The notes beneath the pieces were generated by a model. That model saw nothing but the letters and a program-made list of their open reading frames with translations, made no database searches and was not told the DNA's origin. A stretch of 39,597 bases of DNA from Thermoplasmata archaeon (GTDB lineage Archaea > Thermoplasmatota > Thermoplasmata > Lutacidiplasmatales > UBA184), in assembly GCA_022750205.1 (NCBI GenBank), contig JAKIWD010000005.1:1-39597 (forward strand), given 5' to 3'. Position 1 is the stretch's first letter; each line of letters begins with the position of its first letter. Both the position numbers and the translations under genes were made by a program. Positions 1 through 7,961 of this stretch are shown in pieces.

Positions 1-95
1 GCTCGCGCCGCGAGCCCGTACAGCGTGTCCGTGGGGTAGACGACCAGCCGGCCGGCGTTCAGCGCGCGGACCGCCGTCTCGACGCGCGGGGCCAT
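1..95 (-). CDS. Sua5/YciO/YrdC-family L-threonylcarbamoyladenylate synthase, N-terminus only (runs off left edge)
   Basis: Reverse complement from ATG at 95 reads MAPRVETAVRALNAGRLVVYPTDTLYGLAARA, the characteristic Sua5/YrdC N-terminal motif (G.lV.yPTDTlYGLa). Starts just after the ndk stop on the same strand. Confidence 0.85.
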   Translation of the reverse strand, partial: MAPRVETAVRALNAGRLVVYPTDTLYGLAAR

Positions 96-99
96 CCGG

Positions 100-558
100 T
101 TAGACGAACCCCTCGTCGCTGCGCGAGTAGGCGTGGTAATCCTCGGCACGGAAGTACAGGGAGAGCTCCCGTTCGGCCGATGCCGGAGAGTCCGACGCGT
201 GGACAAGGTTCTGTGTCATGGAGAGCGCCAGATCCCCCCGGACCGTACCGGCCGCCGCGGTCTGCGGGTTCGTCGCCCCGATCATCAGCCGCACCACGGA
301 GATCGCCGCCCGGCCCTCGAGCGCGAGCGCGAGCAACGGACCGGAGGTGATGTGCTGCACGAGGCTGGGGTAGAACGGCTTTCCCTGGTGCTCGGCGTAG
401 TGGCGGTCCGCGAGCTCGGGAACCACCTGGACCAGCCGGGCCGCGACGATCTTCAGACCCTTGCGCTCGAACCGGGCGAGGATCTCCCCGACGTACCCCC
501 GCTTGACGCCGTCCGGCTTGATCAGCACCAAGGTGCGCTCGAGGGTTCCTTCGGCCAT
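100..558 (-). CDS. ndk: Nucleoside diphosphate kinase
   Basis: MAEGTLERTLVLIKPDGVKRGYVGEILARFERKGLKIVAARL...HYAEHQGKPFYPSLVQHITSGPLLALALEG...GATNPQTAAAGTVRGDLA...NLVHASDSPASAERELSLYF: full NDK signature including the NLVHASDS active-site His region. Start chosen at the internal ATG of the 100..603 ORF. Confidence 0.97.
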   Translation of the reverse strand: MAEGTLERTLVLIKPDGVKRGYVGEILARFERKGLKIVAARLVQVVPELADRHYAEHQGKPFYPSLVQHITSGPLLALALEGRAAISVVRLMIGATNPQTAAAGTVRGDLALSMTQNLVHASDSPASAERELSLYFRAEDYHAYSRSDEGFV

Positions 559-652
559 CGGCGCGAGCAGATGGGTCGGCGGCAAAAGCTTTCGGCCCTG
601 CACCGTGCGACGCCCGCTGAGACGCTATGACCCGCACGCCGATGCAACCGTG

Positions 653-1444
653 ATGCCCGAGACGACCCACGCCGTCGCACACGGCTTCGACCGGGCGGCC
701 GTCCGCTACGAGCGGGGTCGCCCAGATTACGCGGTCGACGCCGTCGCGCACCTGGCCGAGGCCCTTTCGATCGCGCCCGGACGGACTGTCGTCGACGTCG
801 GGGCCGGTACAGGAAAGTTCACGCGGGAGCTGTTGCGGTTCGGCCCGCAGCTGACCGCAGTGGAACCGATGCCCGGCATGCGGGCCCAGTTCGCGCTCCA
901 ACTCCCGAAGGTCCGCCTCCTCGAGGGTACGGCCGAGCACCTCCCCTTCGCGGAGGGGAGCGTCGACACGATCGTCTGCGCGCAGGCGTTTCACTGGTTT
1001 GACACCGAAGCTGCGAGCCGGGAGTTCAAGCGCGTGCTGCGCCCGGGAGGGGGCTTGGGACTGATCTGGAATGTCCGGGACGAGCGCGTTCCCTGGGTCG
1101 GGGAGCTGACGCGCATTCTCGACCGGCACGACGCCGGAGGGCCGCGTGGACGGTCGGAGGCGTGGCGAGCCCCACTCGAGTCGACCGGCCTGTTCGCGCC
1201 CCTCGCGCACCGGACGTTCCCTCACGCCCAGCGCGCGACTCCGGAAGGGATCGTGGACCGAGCCCTCTCGGTCAGCTTCATCGCCATGCTGCCAACTGCG
1301 GACCAGGAGGCGGTCGCCCAGGAGGTGCGGAATCTGCTCGCGCGTGCTCTGGTGGCGCATCCTGGGGCGATCGTCGAGCTGCCGTACCGGACCGAGGTGT
1401 ATTGGACTCACGCGACCGCGAGGGGGGACCCGCCGCGAACTTAA
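653..1444 (+). CDS. Class I SAM-dependent methyltransferase (Methyltransf_11 type)
   Basis: VVDVGAGTGKFTRELL motif I, VEPMPGM, PFAEGSVDTIVCAQAFHWFD, VLRPGGGLGLIWN. Start at ATG 653 (MPETTHAVAHGFDRAA). Confidence 0.88.
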   Translation: MPETTHAVAHGFDRAAVRYERGRPDYAVDAVAHLAEALSIAPGRTVVDVGAGTGKFTRELLRFGPQLTAVEPMPGMRAQFALQLPKVRLLEGTAEHLPFAEGSVDTIVCAQAFHWFDTEAASREFKRVLRPGGGLGLIWNVRDERVPWVGELTRILDRHDAGGPRGRSEAWRAPLESTGLFAPLAHRTFPHAQRATPEGIVDRALSVSFIAMLPTADQEAVAQEVRNLLARALVAHPGAIVELPYRTEVYWTHATARGDPPRT

Positions 1445-2036
1445 CGTTCCATGATCCAACGCCCACCGTATGGGGCGGACCTATGACCCGAGCGTGGTCA
1501 GAGCTACGACAAGAGTCCGGAAGCGATCACCGCGAGCGCAACGACGTCAGGACGGCGCCTCGCTGCGCTGATCGAGCTGGCCCTCACCCCGTAAGTGTCG
1601 CTGAGAGACGAGTCAGCCGTCCGACCTCAGTAACTCTCGCTCCCTGGCCAGTTCGCCTCGGAAGCAGCCGGAGGCGTCGCCTCGATAGTTAGGACTCTCG
1701 TGTCCCAACTTCGGCAGTCGGAACCTCGTGGAGTTTCAGCACGGAACTTCCCAACTGGCAGCGATGGCCCGGTCGTCGCCGGGTTTGTGGACGCGAGAAA
1801 ACAGTTGGCCGGGGTGCCCCGTCCAACTTCGAGGCGGGGAGCGCGCGCGTTCAGCTTTCCGAGTCACGTGAAGGCAGCAGCATTTCGAACGAGTGGTGAG
1901 AACTCACTACCGGCCAAGTCGTCCAGGCAGTGATCGTCGGCCCGGCGCTCGTCTCCTTGTGAGGCGACGGTAGCCAACTGGGCCGCCTGGGATTCCTCTT
2001 CACGCGACCCCGAGGCGAACTGTCCACCCCGTTCTT

Positions 2037-4565
2037 ATGAGTCCGAAGGTCTTGTCGTCGCGCGCGACTGAACCCCTAATGTCCAATCGCTCCGTCGAGG
2101 GACAGCAGTCAGGCAGCGGGGGGTTCCGCACGGTGCAATTCTTGACCAGGGCGGGGCGCGCCGGAACCCTGCGGAATCTCGAGTTCGCGACGGTAACTCT
2201 CTCCCTGGTGGCCATACTTTGCTCAAGCAGTGTCGCCCTGCCGGCCGACGTTCGAGTTTCGGTTGGGCCAGGACCCCAGCACGGATCCTTCGAGTGGGAG
2301 CAGCGTTCCGTGAGCTCACTTGGGGCGACTCGCACGGCCATCGCGCCCCTCACAGCGGTTCCCGAGTTCTCTCGTCCTCCCATTCACCGGGCTCCTGCCG
2401 GTCCCCGCACGAATGTCTTGAACGCATCGTGGGTGGATCTGACAAATTGGGTCAACGGCTCTCCCCCATGGGACGAGGGCTTCGCGGGCGCAAGCCTCGT
2501 CTACGACGCTGGGCAGAACGAGACTCTTCTGATCGGGGCGAACGCCACCTGGAGGTACGGCGCGGGTCGATGGACGGACATCACTTCCGCAGTCGGAAGC
2601 AATGGGAATGGGACGGAGGACGGGGCGCTGACGGCCTACGACGCTCGGGACGGGTACGTGTTGCAGTACGGAGGGTGTGGGTCCACGGGGGGAAACGTTG
2701 CCCACGACGCGGATGGGAACTGGACGTGGGCGCTCGTCAATGGAAGCTGGAGGAACTTGACCGCCGAGACCCTCGGCTCACCCGTGGGCGCCTGCGGGCC
2801 CAGCTTCGCCGAGATGTCGTACGACGCGGCGGATCGGGTGGTCGTCCTGCTCGTGTTGCCGGAGTCCCAGCTCTACCACGTCCCGTACAACGGCACGTCC
2901 CAAACTTGGACGTATTCCCGTGGGAGTTGGAAAAACATCACCGCGACCGCGGGCCCAGCCCCTCCTGCGGGCCAGGGAGGCATGTCGTACGACGCGACAG
3001 ACAACTATCTCGTCGCCTTCGATGCACCACAGTACAACCCCAACGGGACAGAGACCTACCAGAACCGGACCTGGAAGTTTCAGAACGACACGTGGACCCA
3101 ACTCCGAACTCCAGGTCCATCCCCCTCGCGCCAATCGTCGTACACTCTCAGCTATGACCCTCTACTGCACGGGATAATCTACGCGGAAGGGGAAGCGGGC
3201 TTCCTCAACACGACATGGCTCTTTTCGGGTGGGAGCTGGACCGACATCACTTCTGAGCTGGGGGGACAAGCCCCGCCTAGCTCAGATAGCACGGTTTTCG
3301 CTTTCACTGTCTTCGACGCCGCCGACTCATACCTCCTCATGGTCCGGGGGGACACCCAGACCTGGGCGCTCGGCGTCCCGCCCCCCTTTGCCGCGCTACA
3401 CGTCGCTCCGTCGCCCGTGGAACTCGACCGCCCCACGAAGCTCCAGGTCACGACGGTAGCCGGTGCTCCGCCGCTACGGTTCAATTACAGTGGCCTGCCA
3501 CCCGGGTGTGCAACCGTGAACTCTCCCACGCTCTTCTGCTCCCCAATCTCCGCGGGCGCCTACTCGATCGTGGTCACCGTCACGGACTTGGAGGGACGAT
3601 GGGTCAATGCCTCGGCGACCCTGATTGCTGAGGTAGGTGGACCACAGGTCACGTCGGCCGCGGCAATTCCCGAGAGCGTCCACGTAGGGCAAGTCGCGAA
3701 CCTCTCGGTCAACGTAACGGGCGGCATTGCACCGTACACGTTCGCCTGGAGCGGCCTCCCCTACGGATGCTCTCCCGGGAATACAACCGGCCTTACCTGC
3801 GCCCCGGAGCTCCCGGGCGATTACTCGATCGAGTGCAACGTGAGCGACACCCAGGGCGCGAACGCATCGGTCCGCCTATCGCTCTCCGCGTACCCCTTCC
3901 CGACAACTCGGCCCCTCACGGTGGCCGCCACCACCATTGACCTCGGAGATGCACTGAAGTTTCTGGCGGTCGCTCAAGGGGGAGCCACGCCCTTGTCCTA
4001 CTCTTGGGCCGGACTGCCGCCGGGATGTCCCGCCAGTTCCACACTCGCTCTCACCTGCGTCCCCGAGGCGACCGGCCATTTCGCGGTGAACTTCACCGTG
4101 ATCGACAAGCTAGGTGCACGAGCGGGCACGCCAACGGTGAGCGTCACGGTGAACTCGAATCCGACTATCTTGGCCTTGAACATCTCTCCGTCCCAGGTCG
4201 CCGCCGGCAAGCCGGTCCAGATTCAAGTCCAAACCGCCGGGGGAACCCCTCCCGTAAGCGTGCGGTGGGGGGGCCTGCCTCCGGAGTGCAGTGGAGTGAC
4301 CGCGTCGTTCACCTGCACCCCAGAGACCGCGGGGAATTATTCCGTGGCCGTCGAGGTGAGCGATGCATTCGGGCACTCCGCGAATGCCTCGGGGATTCTC
4401 GACGTGGCGTCGCTGCCCGGCACCGTACCTCTGACTCTCACCGAACAAGTTGCAATTGGTGTGATTTCAGCTACGGTCGCCCTCGCCGTGATTGGGGTAT
4501 GGTACCGATCGCGAAAACGGACACCCGCTCGGCGACCAGAGCCACCGGTCGGCGGTGTCAGCTAG
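2037..4565 (+). CDS. Large secreted/membrane-anchored surface protein: Kelch-like N-terminal half, four Cys-paired Ig/PKD-like repeats, C-terminal TM and basic tail
   Basis: Hydrophobic signal segment (FATVTLSLVAILCSSSVALPA), repeated 'YDA.D.Y.l...G......TW.Y..G.W.NIT' Kelch-like blocks, four repeats centred on GLPPGC...C.P, C-terminal VAIGVISATVALAVIGVWYRSRKR. Exact start uncertain. Confidence 0.8.
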   Translation: MSPKVLSSRATEPLMSNRSVEGQQSGSGGFRTVQFLTRAGRAGTLRNLEFATVTLSLVAILCSSSVALPADVRVSVGPGPQHGSFEWEQRSVSSLGATRTAIAPLTAVPEFSRPPIHRAPAGPRTNVLNASWVDLTNWVNGSPPWDEGFAGASLVYDAGQNETLLIGANATWRYGAGRWTDITSAVGSNGNGTEDGALTAYDARDGYVLQYGGCGSTGGNVAHDADGNWTWALVNGSWRNLTAETLGSPVGACGPSFAEMSYDAADRVVVLLVLPESQLYHVPYNGTSQTWTYSRGSWKNITATAGPAPPAGQGGMSYDATDNYLVAFDAPQYNPNGTETYQNRTWKFQNDTWTQLRTPGPSPSRQSSYTLSYDPLLHGIIYAEGEAGFLNTTWLFSGGSWTDITSELGGQAPPSSDSTVFAFTVFDAADSYLLMVRGDTQTWALGVPPPFAALHVAPSPVELDRPTKLQVTTVAGAPPLRFNYSGLPPGCATVNSPTLFCSPISAGAYSIVVTVTDLEGRWVNASATLIAEVGGPQVTSAAAIPESVHVGQVANLSVNVTGGIAPYTFAWSGLPYGCSPGNTTGLTCAPELPGDYSIECNVSDTQGANASVRLSLSAYPFPTTRPLTVAATTIDLGDALKFLAVAQGGATPLSYSWAGLPPGCPASSTLALTCVPEATGHFAVNFTVIDKLGARAGTPTVSVTVNSNPTILALNISPSQVAAGKPVQIQVQTAGGTPPVSVRWGGLPPECSGVTASFTCTPETAGNYSVAVEVSDAFGHSANASGILDVASLPGTVPLTLTEQVAIGVISATVALAVIGVWYRSRKRTPARRPEPPVGGVS
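3400..4420 (+). repeat. Four intragenic ~80-aa repeats (GLPxGC...TCxPxxxGxYxVxVxVxDxxG)
   Basis: YSGLPPGCATVNSPTLFCSPISAGAYSIVVTVTDLEG / WSGLPYGCSPGNTTGLTCAPELPGDYSIECNVSDTQG / WAGLPPGCPASSTLALTCVPEATGHFAVNFTVIDKLG / WGGLPPECSGVTASFTCTPETAGNYSVAVEVSDAFG. Boundaries approximate. Confidence 0.8.
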
Positions 4566-4698
4566 GACGCGCCGCGACGAAACGCACGAGGGCCCCTTGA
4601 GCGTCGCACCACACCTACCGGTGACTGGTTGTGTCGACAAATCCCCGCTCGCGGATTAGCGGCGCCGAGTGGCCCTTCGATAGCCCGACGGCGTGATC

Positions 4699-5208
4699 TC
4701 AAGCCGCCCGAACATCACAGGAGGGTTGCCACGGACAGCGGGCGCACTTGGCCGGGGAAGGAGTCGCGTGGCCATCGTAGCGCCGCCGGACAGCGTCGAG
4801 GAGGTTGAGCACCTCTGCCCGCGCCGTAGAGTCCCAAGGCATGCGCCACTCACGGCCGTCGCTATATCGCAGCACTCCGAATGGAGGCGCGCGGCCGGTC
4901 GTTTCCTCGAGGAGGAGACAGTACGCCTCCACCTGGACGCGGTGCGACATCGGTGGTTCGCGGCTCGGCGCGTTCCGGCTCTTGATCTCGACCGGGACCG
5001 TACGCCCATCCGGCAGCGTTCGGACCGCATCCGGCCGGCCGGAAAGTCCGTAGCGGGGGGCGTAGAGTGTCGTGCGCGTCGGTCCGTCGTCGATCGAGCG
5101 CAGGGTTCCGAGGGCGCGGTCGCGCCGCAACGCGGTGAGCGCACGCAATGACAGGATCAGGACGACCAGCGCCACGAGGAGGGCGACCCCATCGATGGGT
5201 GAGATCAC
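4699..5208 (-). CDS. Cas4/Dna2-like (DUF83-type) PD-(D/E)XK nuclease, C-terminal half, with N-terminal TM helix
   Basis: GTG at 5208 overlaps the upstream stop (GTGA). Product: VISPIDGVALLVALVVLILSLRALTALRR (TM), then GRPDAVRTLPDGRTVPVEIKSRNAP...HRVQVEAYCLLLEETTG...GVLRY...CARCPWQPSC: D, ExK, QxxxY and three-Cys motifs of Cas4-like nucleases. Confidence 0.8.
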   Translation of the reverse strand: MISPIDGVALLVALVVLILSLRALTALRRDRALGTLRSIDDGPTRTTLYAPRYGLSGRPDAVRTLPDGRTVPVEIKSRNAPSREPPMSHRVQVEAYCLLLEETTGRAPPFGVLRYSDGREWRMPWDSTARAEVLNLLDAVRRRYDGHATPSPAKCARCPWQPSCDVRAA

Positions 5209-5492
5209 GGCAGGGCTCCGCCGAACAGGAGAAGGAAGGCGAGAACGGCGACGGCCACCATCGCGGCTGCTGCGATCGCGCCGGCCCACGCATCGCGGTG
5301 TCGCTCGGCCGCGAGTACGTGATGGTGGTAGATCTCACCTTCGCGGGCCCGCCGCCGGGATTCTGGGGCTGGACCACGGACGGGGGGATGGTCGCGGTAC
5401 CACCAGGAACGAGGGCAGTAGGCATAATCGGCGAGCTCGCTCGCGGAGATCCAGTGGTCTGGCGAGTTCGGGGCGTTTCGACCGAAGCTCAC
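5205..5492 (-). CDS. Cas4/Dna2-like nuclease, N-terminal half, with C-terminal TM helix
   Basis: GTG start at 5492; WISASELADYAYCPRSWWYRDHPP...REGEIYHHHVLAAERHRDAWAG (Cas4-like N-terminal Cys and His motifs) then AIAAAAMVAVAVLAFLLLFGGALP (TM). Stop overlaps the next gene's start. Confidence 0.75.
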   Translation of the reverse strand: MSFGRNAPNSPDHWISASELADYAYCPRSWWYRDHPPVRGPAPESRRRAREGEIYHHHVLAAERHRDAWAGAIAAAAMVAVAVLAFLLLFGGALP

Positions 5493-5580
5493 CCGCGTGC
5501 GACGGTAGACCCTGCCATGAAGCTACAGCTTGGAGTGGTAGGTCGCCCCTCCCCCGAGCGGGAGGGCCGGAGCGGTCGGA

Positions 5581-6054
5581 CTACGCGCCCGAGGCGGGTG
5601 GGGTGCCGGTCTTCGGCTTCTTCGCCTTGGGCTTGGCCGGCTTTGCCTCGGCATCCCCTTTCGCGGACTTCTCCGTCTTCTTGGCCTCGGCGGCCACCGG
5701 GGCGGGGCTCGGAGCCGCCGACGGAGTTGCGGCCGGAGCAGCCGCCGGGGCGGGAGAGGGAGTCGAGGCCCCCTTCGGGGCGGGTGCCGTCTCCTTCGGT
5801 GTAGGCATGGAAGGTCGGCTCGCGGCCACGGCGCGGTTGCGATCGGCGCGAGGGCCGGCTTGGGCGGCCGCGCGCTTGAGCGTGTGCGCCCGGGTCCACT
5901 TCAGGCGGTGGCCGACCCGGCCGAGGTGGAGCTGCTGCTGGCGGCACGAGGACGAACCGAAGACGAACACCGTGCCGTCGCGCTTGACGAACATCGTGCC
6001 GGTGCCCGGCTCGACCTCGCCGGCGCAGAAGGTGCACTGGCGCTTGACGACCAT
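5581..6054 (-). CDS. rpl24e: Ribosomal protein L24e with long Ala/Pro/Lys-rich C-terminal extension
   Basis: MVVKRQCTFCAGEVEPGTGTMFVKRDGTVFVFGSSSCRQQQLHLGRVGHRLKWTRAH followed by ~95 low-complexity residues; adjacent to S28e and L7Ae. Confidence 0.9.
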   Translation of the reverse strand: MVVKRQCTFCAGEVEPGTGTMFVKRDGTVFVFGSSSCRQQQLHLGRVGHRLKWTRAHTLKRAAAQAGPRADRNRAVAASRPSMPTPKETAPAPKGASTPSPAPAAAPAATPSAAPSPAPVAAEAKKTEKSAKGDAEAKPAKPKAKKPKTGTPPASGA

Positions 6055-6064
6055 CGAGCTGCCC

Positions 6065-6277
6065 CTAGCGCACCGACAGCTTGCGCGCTTCTCGGGCGGT
6101 CTCGCGGAGGACGAGCACATCCCCGAGCCGGATGGGCCCGGCGACGTTGCGCGTGATGATCTTGCCGCGGTCGCGGCCGGCGAGCACGCGGACCTTGACC
6201 TGGGTGGCCTCGCCGGCCATCCCCGTCCGGCCGATCAGCTCGACGACCTCGGCCGGCGACCCCTTCTCCTCGGCCAT
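6065..6277 (-). CDS. rps28e: Ribosomal protein S28e
   Basis: [70 protein letters not shown]; canonical S28e. Confidence 0.97.
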   Translation of the reverse strand: MAEEKGSPAEVVELIGRTGMAGEATQVKVRVLAGRDRGKIITRNVAGPIRLGDVLVLRETAREARKLSVR

Positions 6278-6302
6278 GGTGATTGCCCCGCGCGCCGCCC
6301 GC

Positions 6303-6674
6303 CTACTTCTTCAGGCTTTGGGCGGAGGCGGCGATCTCTTCGAGGAGACCCTTGGCGTCGCCGGCCTCGACGATCGCGACGCTGGCGGCGGACTTGGAGA
6401 GTCCGGCCGACTGGCCGAGCCGCTGCTTCTTCGGGACGTACACGTACGGAATGCGCTTCTCCTCGCAGAGCATCGGCACGTGGACGAGGATCTCGACCGG
6501 GTCGACGTCCTCGGCCATCACGACGAGCTTGGCTTCGGCGCGCTCGCTGGACTTGGTGACCTCGTTGGTCCCGACCCGCAATTTGCCGGTCTCGCTCGCG
6601 ATCTGCACGAGCTGAAGGGCCTTATCGGCGAGTTCGGGGGGAGTGTCGAACCGTACGTAGATAGGTCGCGCCAT
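6303..6674 (-). CDS. rpl7ae: Ribosomal protein L7Ae
   Basis: [91 protein letters not shown]; canonical L7Ae. Confidence 0.98.
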   Translation of the reverse strand: MARPIYVRFDTPPELADKALQLVQIASETGKLRVGTNEVTKSSERAEAKLVVMAEDVDPVEILVHVPMLCEEKRIPYVYVPKKQRLGQSAGLSKSAASVAIVEAGDAKGLLEEIAASAQSLKK

Positions 6675-6698
6675 GGTTTCCTCGCGTCAGCGGAACCC
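6675..6698 (-). promoter_or_regulatory. Putative k-loop/k-turn in the rpl7ae 5' leader, including the SD
   Basis: Minus strand: GGGUUCC-GCU-GA-CGC-GA-GGAAACC immediately before AUG: C-stem (GGUUCC/GGAAACC with one bulged A), 3-nt bulge, tandem G.A pairs, terminal loop. GAGG serves as SD. Confidence 0.5.
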
Positions 6699-6727
6699 GG
6701 TGGGGTCCTCGGCTCACGGGCTTAGCG

Positions 6728-6760
6728 CGGTACGGCCGTCCCTATTTAACGGTACGGCCG
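6728..6760 (-). promoter_or_regulatory. L7Ae operon promoter: TATA box (TTAAATAG on minus) flanked by two 11-bp direct repeats CGGTACGGCCG
   Basis: CGGTACGGCCG at 6728-6738 and 6750-6760 (22-bp period) with cctatttaac (6741-6750) between them. Confidence 0.6.
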
Positions 6761-6771
6761 CGCGGAAGTGC

Positions 6772-7812
6772 TCACGGCGGCGGAACGGCGATCGGGTGGT
6801 CCCGGAAGTAGCGGGACGCCGGCTCGACGATCCGCACGAGCGATCGCGCCACGGCGGCTTTCACGTCCTGCGGATGGATCTGCCCGGCGGTCCACGCCGC
6901 CAGGAATGCGTCCGCGGAGTCGTAGGAGACCGGGCCGCCGAACTTTTCCGGGCGCTCCAGCGCGAGGGTTCCTTCCCACGGGAAGACGACGAAGCGTGCG
7001 AGCTCGACCACGGGATTGCCCTCCACCTCCTTGGCCGGGCAGAACGCCCCCGCCAGACGCGCGGTGATCTCCTCCGGGGTCGACGGGATGGAGATCGAGC
7101 CCGTCGGATCGGATTTGGACATCTTCCGGTCGACGGCCATCTCGGCCGGGTCCATGCGGCCGCCGCCCTTGAGCGACGAGATCAGCGGTGTGTGGACGGC
7201 GACCGGGACCGGCCAGTCGTACTGGTGGGCGACCTCCCGCGCGAGCACGTGGGCCCGCCGCTGGTCGGTTCCCGCGTAGGCGATCTCGACGGGCAGCTCG
7301 AAGATGTCCGCGGCCTGCATCGACGGGTAGAACAGCTTGGCCGTGTCCAACGCCGACTCGTCCTCGCCGCGCCCGAGGACGGTCATCGCGCGCTTGGTGC
7401 GGGCCAGGCTCGCGGTCTTGGCGACGCGGACGACGCGGGCCCAGTACTCCGACCGGTTCACGAGCTCGTGCGCCCAGCGATAGCGCGCCCTTTCCGGATC
7501 GACGCCCAGGGCCGTGAACGAAGCCTGCATCGCGCGCCCCGCCGCCTCGATCCGCTCCAGGGAGCCGCCGAGCTTGTCGTTGATCCAGGCGTGCCAGTCC
7601 GCGAGGAAGACGGTGAGCTCGCACCCGGCCTCGATCAGGTCGCGCATCTTGCGGGCGGTGACCAGATGGCCGACGTGGAGCGAACCGGACGGCTCGAAGC
7701 CGATGTAGGCGCGGGGCCTTTCGTTCGCCGCGAAGAGGGCGCGGACCTCCTCGACGGTCAGGACCTCGGCCGTGTGCTGGACCACGAGCTCGACTCGTCG
7801 TTCGCGGTCCAT
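6772..7812 (-). CDS. tyrS: Tyrosyl-tRNA synthetase
   Basis: YIGFEPSGSLHVGHL, FLADWHAWINDKLGG, YAGTDQRRAHVLARE, MSKSDPTGSISI; archaeal TyrRS layout. TATA-like ctaaatagg just upstream on the minus strand. Confidence 0.95.
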   Translation of the reverse strand: MDRERRVELVVQHTAEVLTVEEVRALFAANERPRAYIGFEPSGSLHVGHLVTARKMRDLIEAGCELTVFLADWHAWINDKLGGSLERIEAAGRAMQASFTALGVDPERARYRWAHELVNRSEYWARVVRVAKTASLARTKRAMTVLGRGEDESALDTAKLFYPSMQAADIFELPVEIAYAGTDQRRAHVLAREVAHQYDWPVPVAVHTPLISSLKGGGRMDPAEMAVDRKMSKSDPTGSISIPSTPEEITARLAGAFCPAKEVEGNPVVELARFVVFPWEGTLALERPEKFGGPVSYDSADAFLAAWTAGQIHPQDVKAAVARSLVRIVEPASRYFRDHPIAVPPP

Positions 7813-7961
7813 CGCCGCGAAGGAGACGACCGCCTATTTAGCCCCGAGAGCGCGCGTTATGCCCGAGGTGCTCTGGCCCCGAATTCTCGGCGGAGGACCC
7901 GCGTGCCGTCCCCCACACATATTAAGACCCTAGGTCGCGGTTTAGTAGAGGCTAGCGAGGG

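Noticed and set aside
4699-5492. CRISPR-Cas locus because of the Cas4-like genes
   Set aside because: No repeat-spacer array and no cas1/cas2 or effector genes in the window; stand-alone Cas4-like nucleases are common in archaea.
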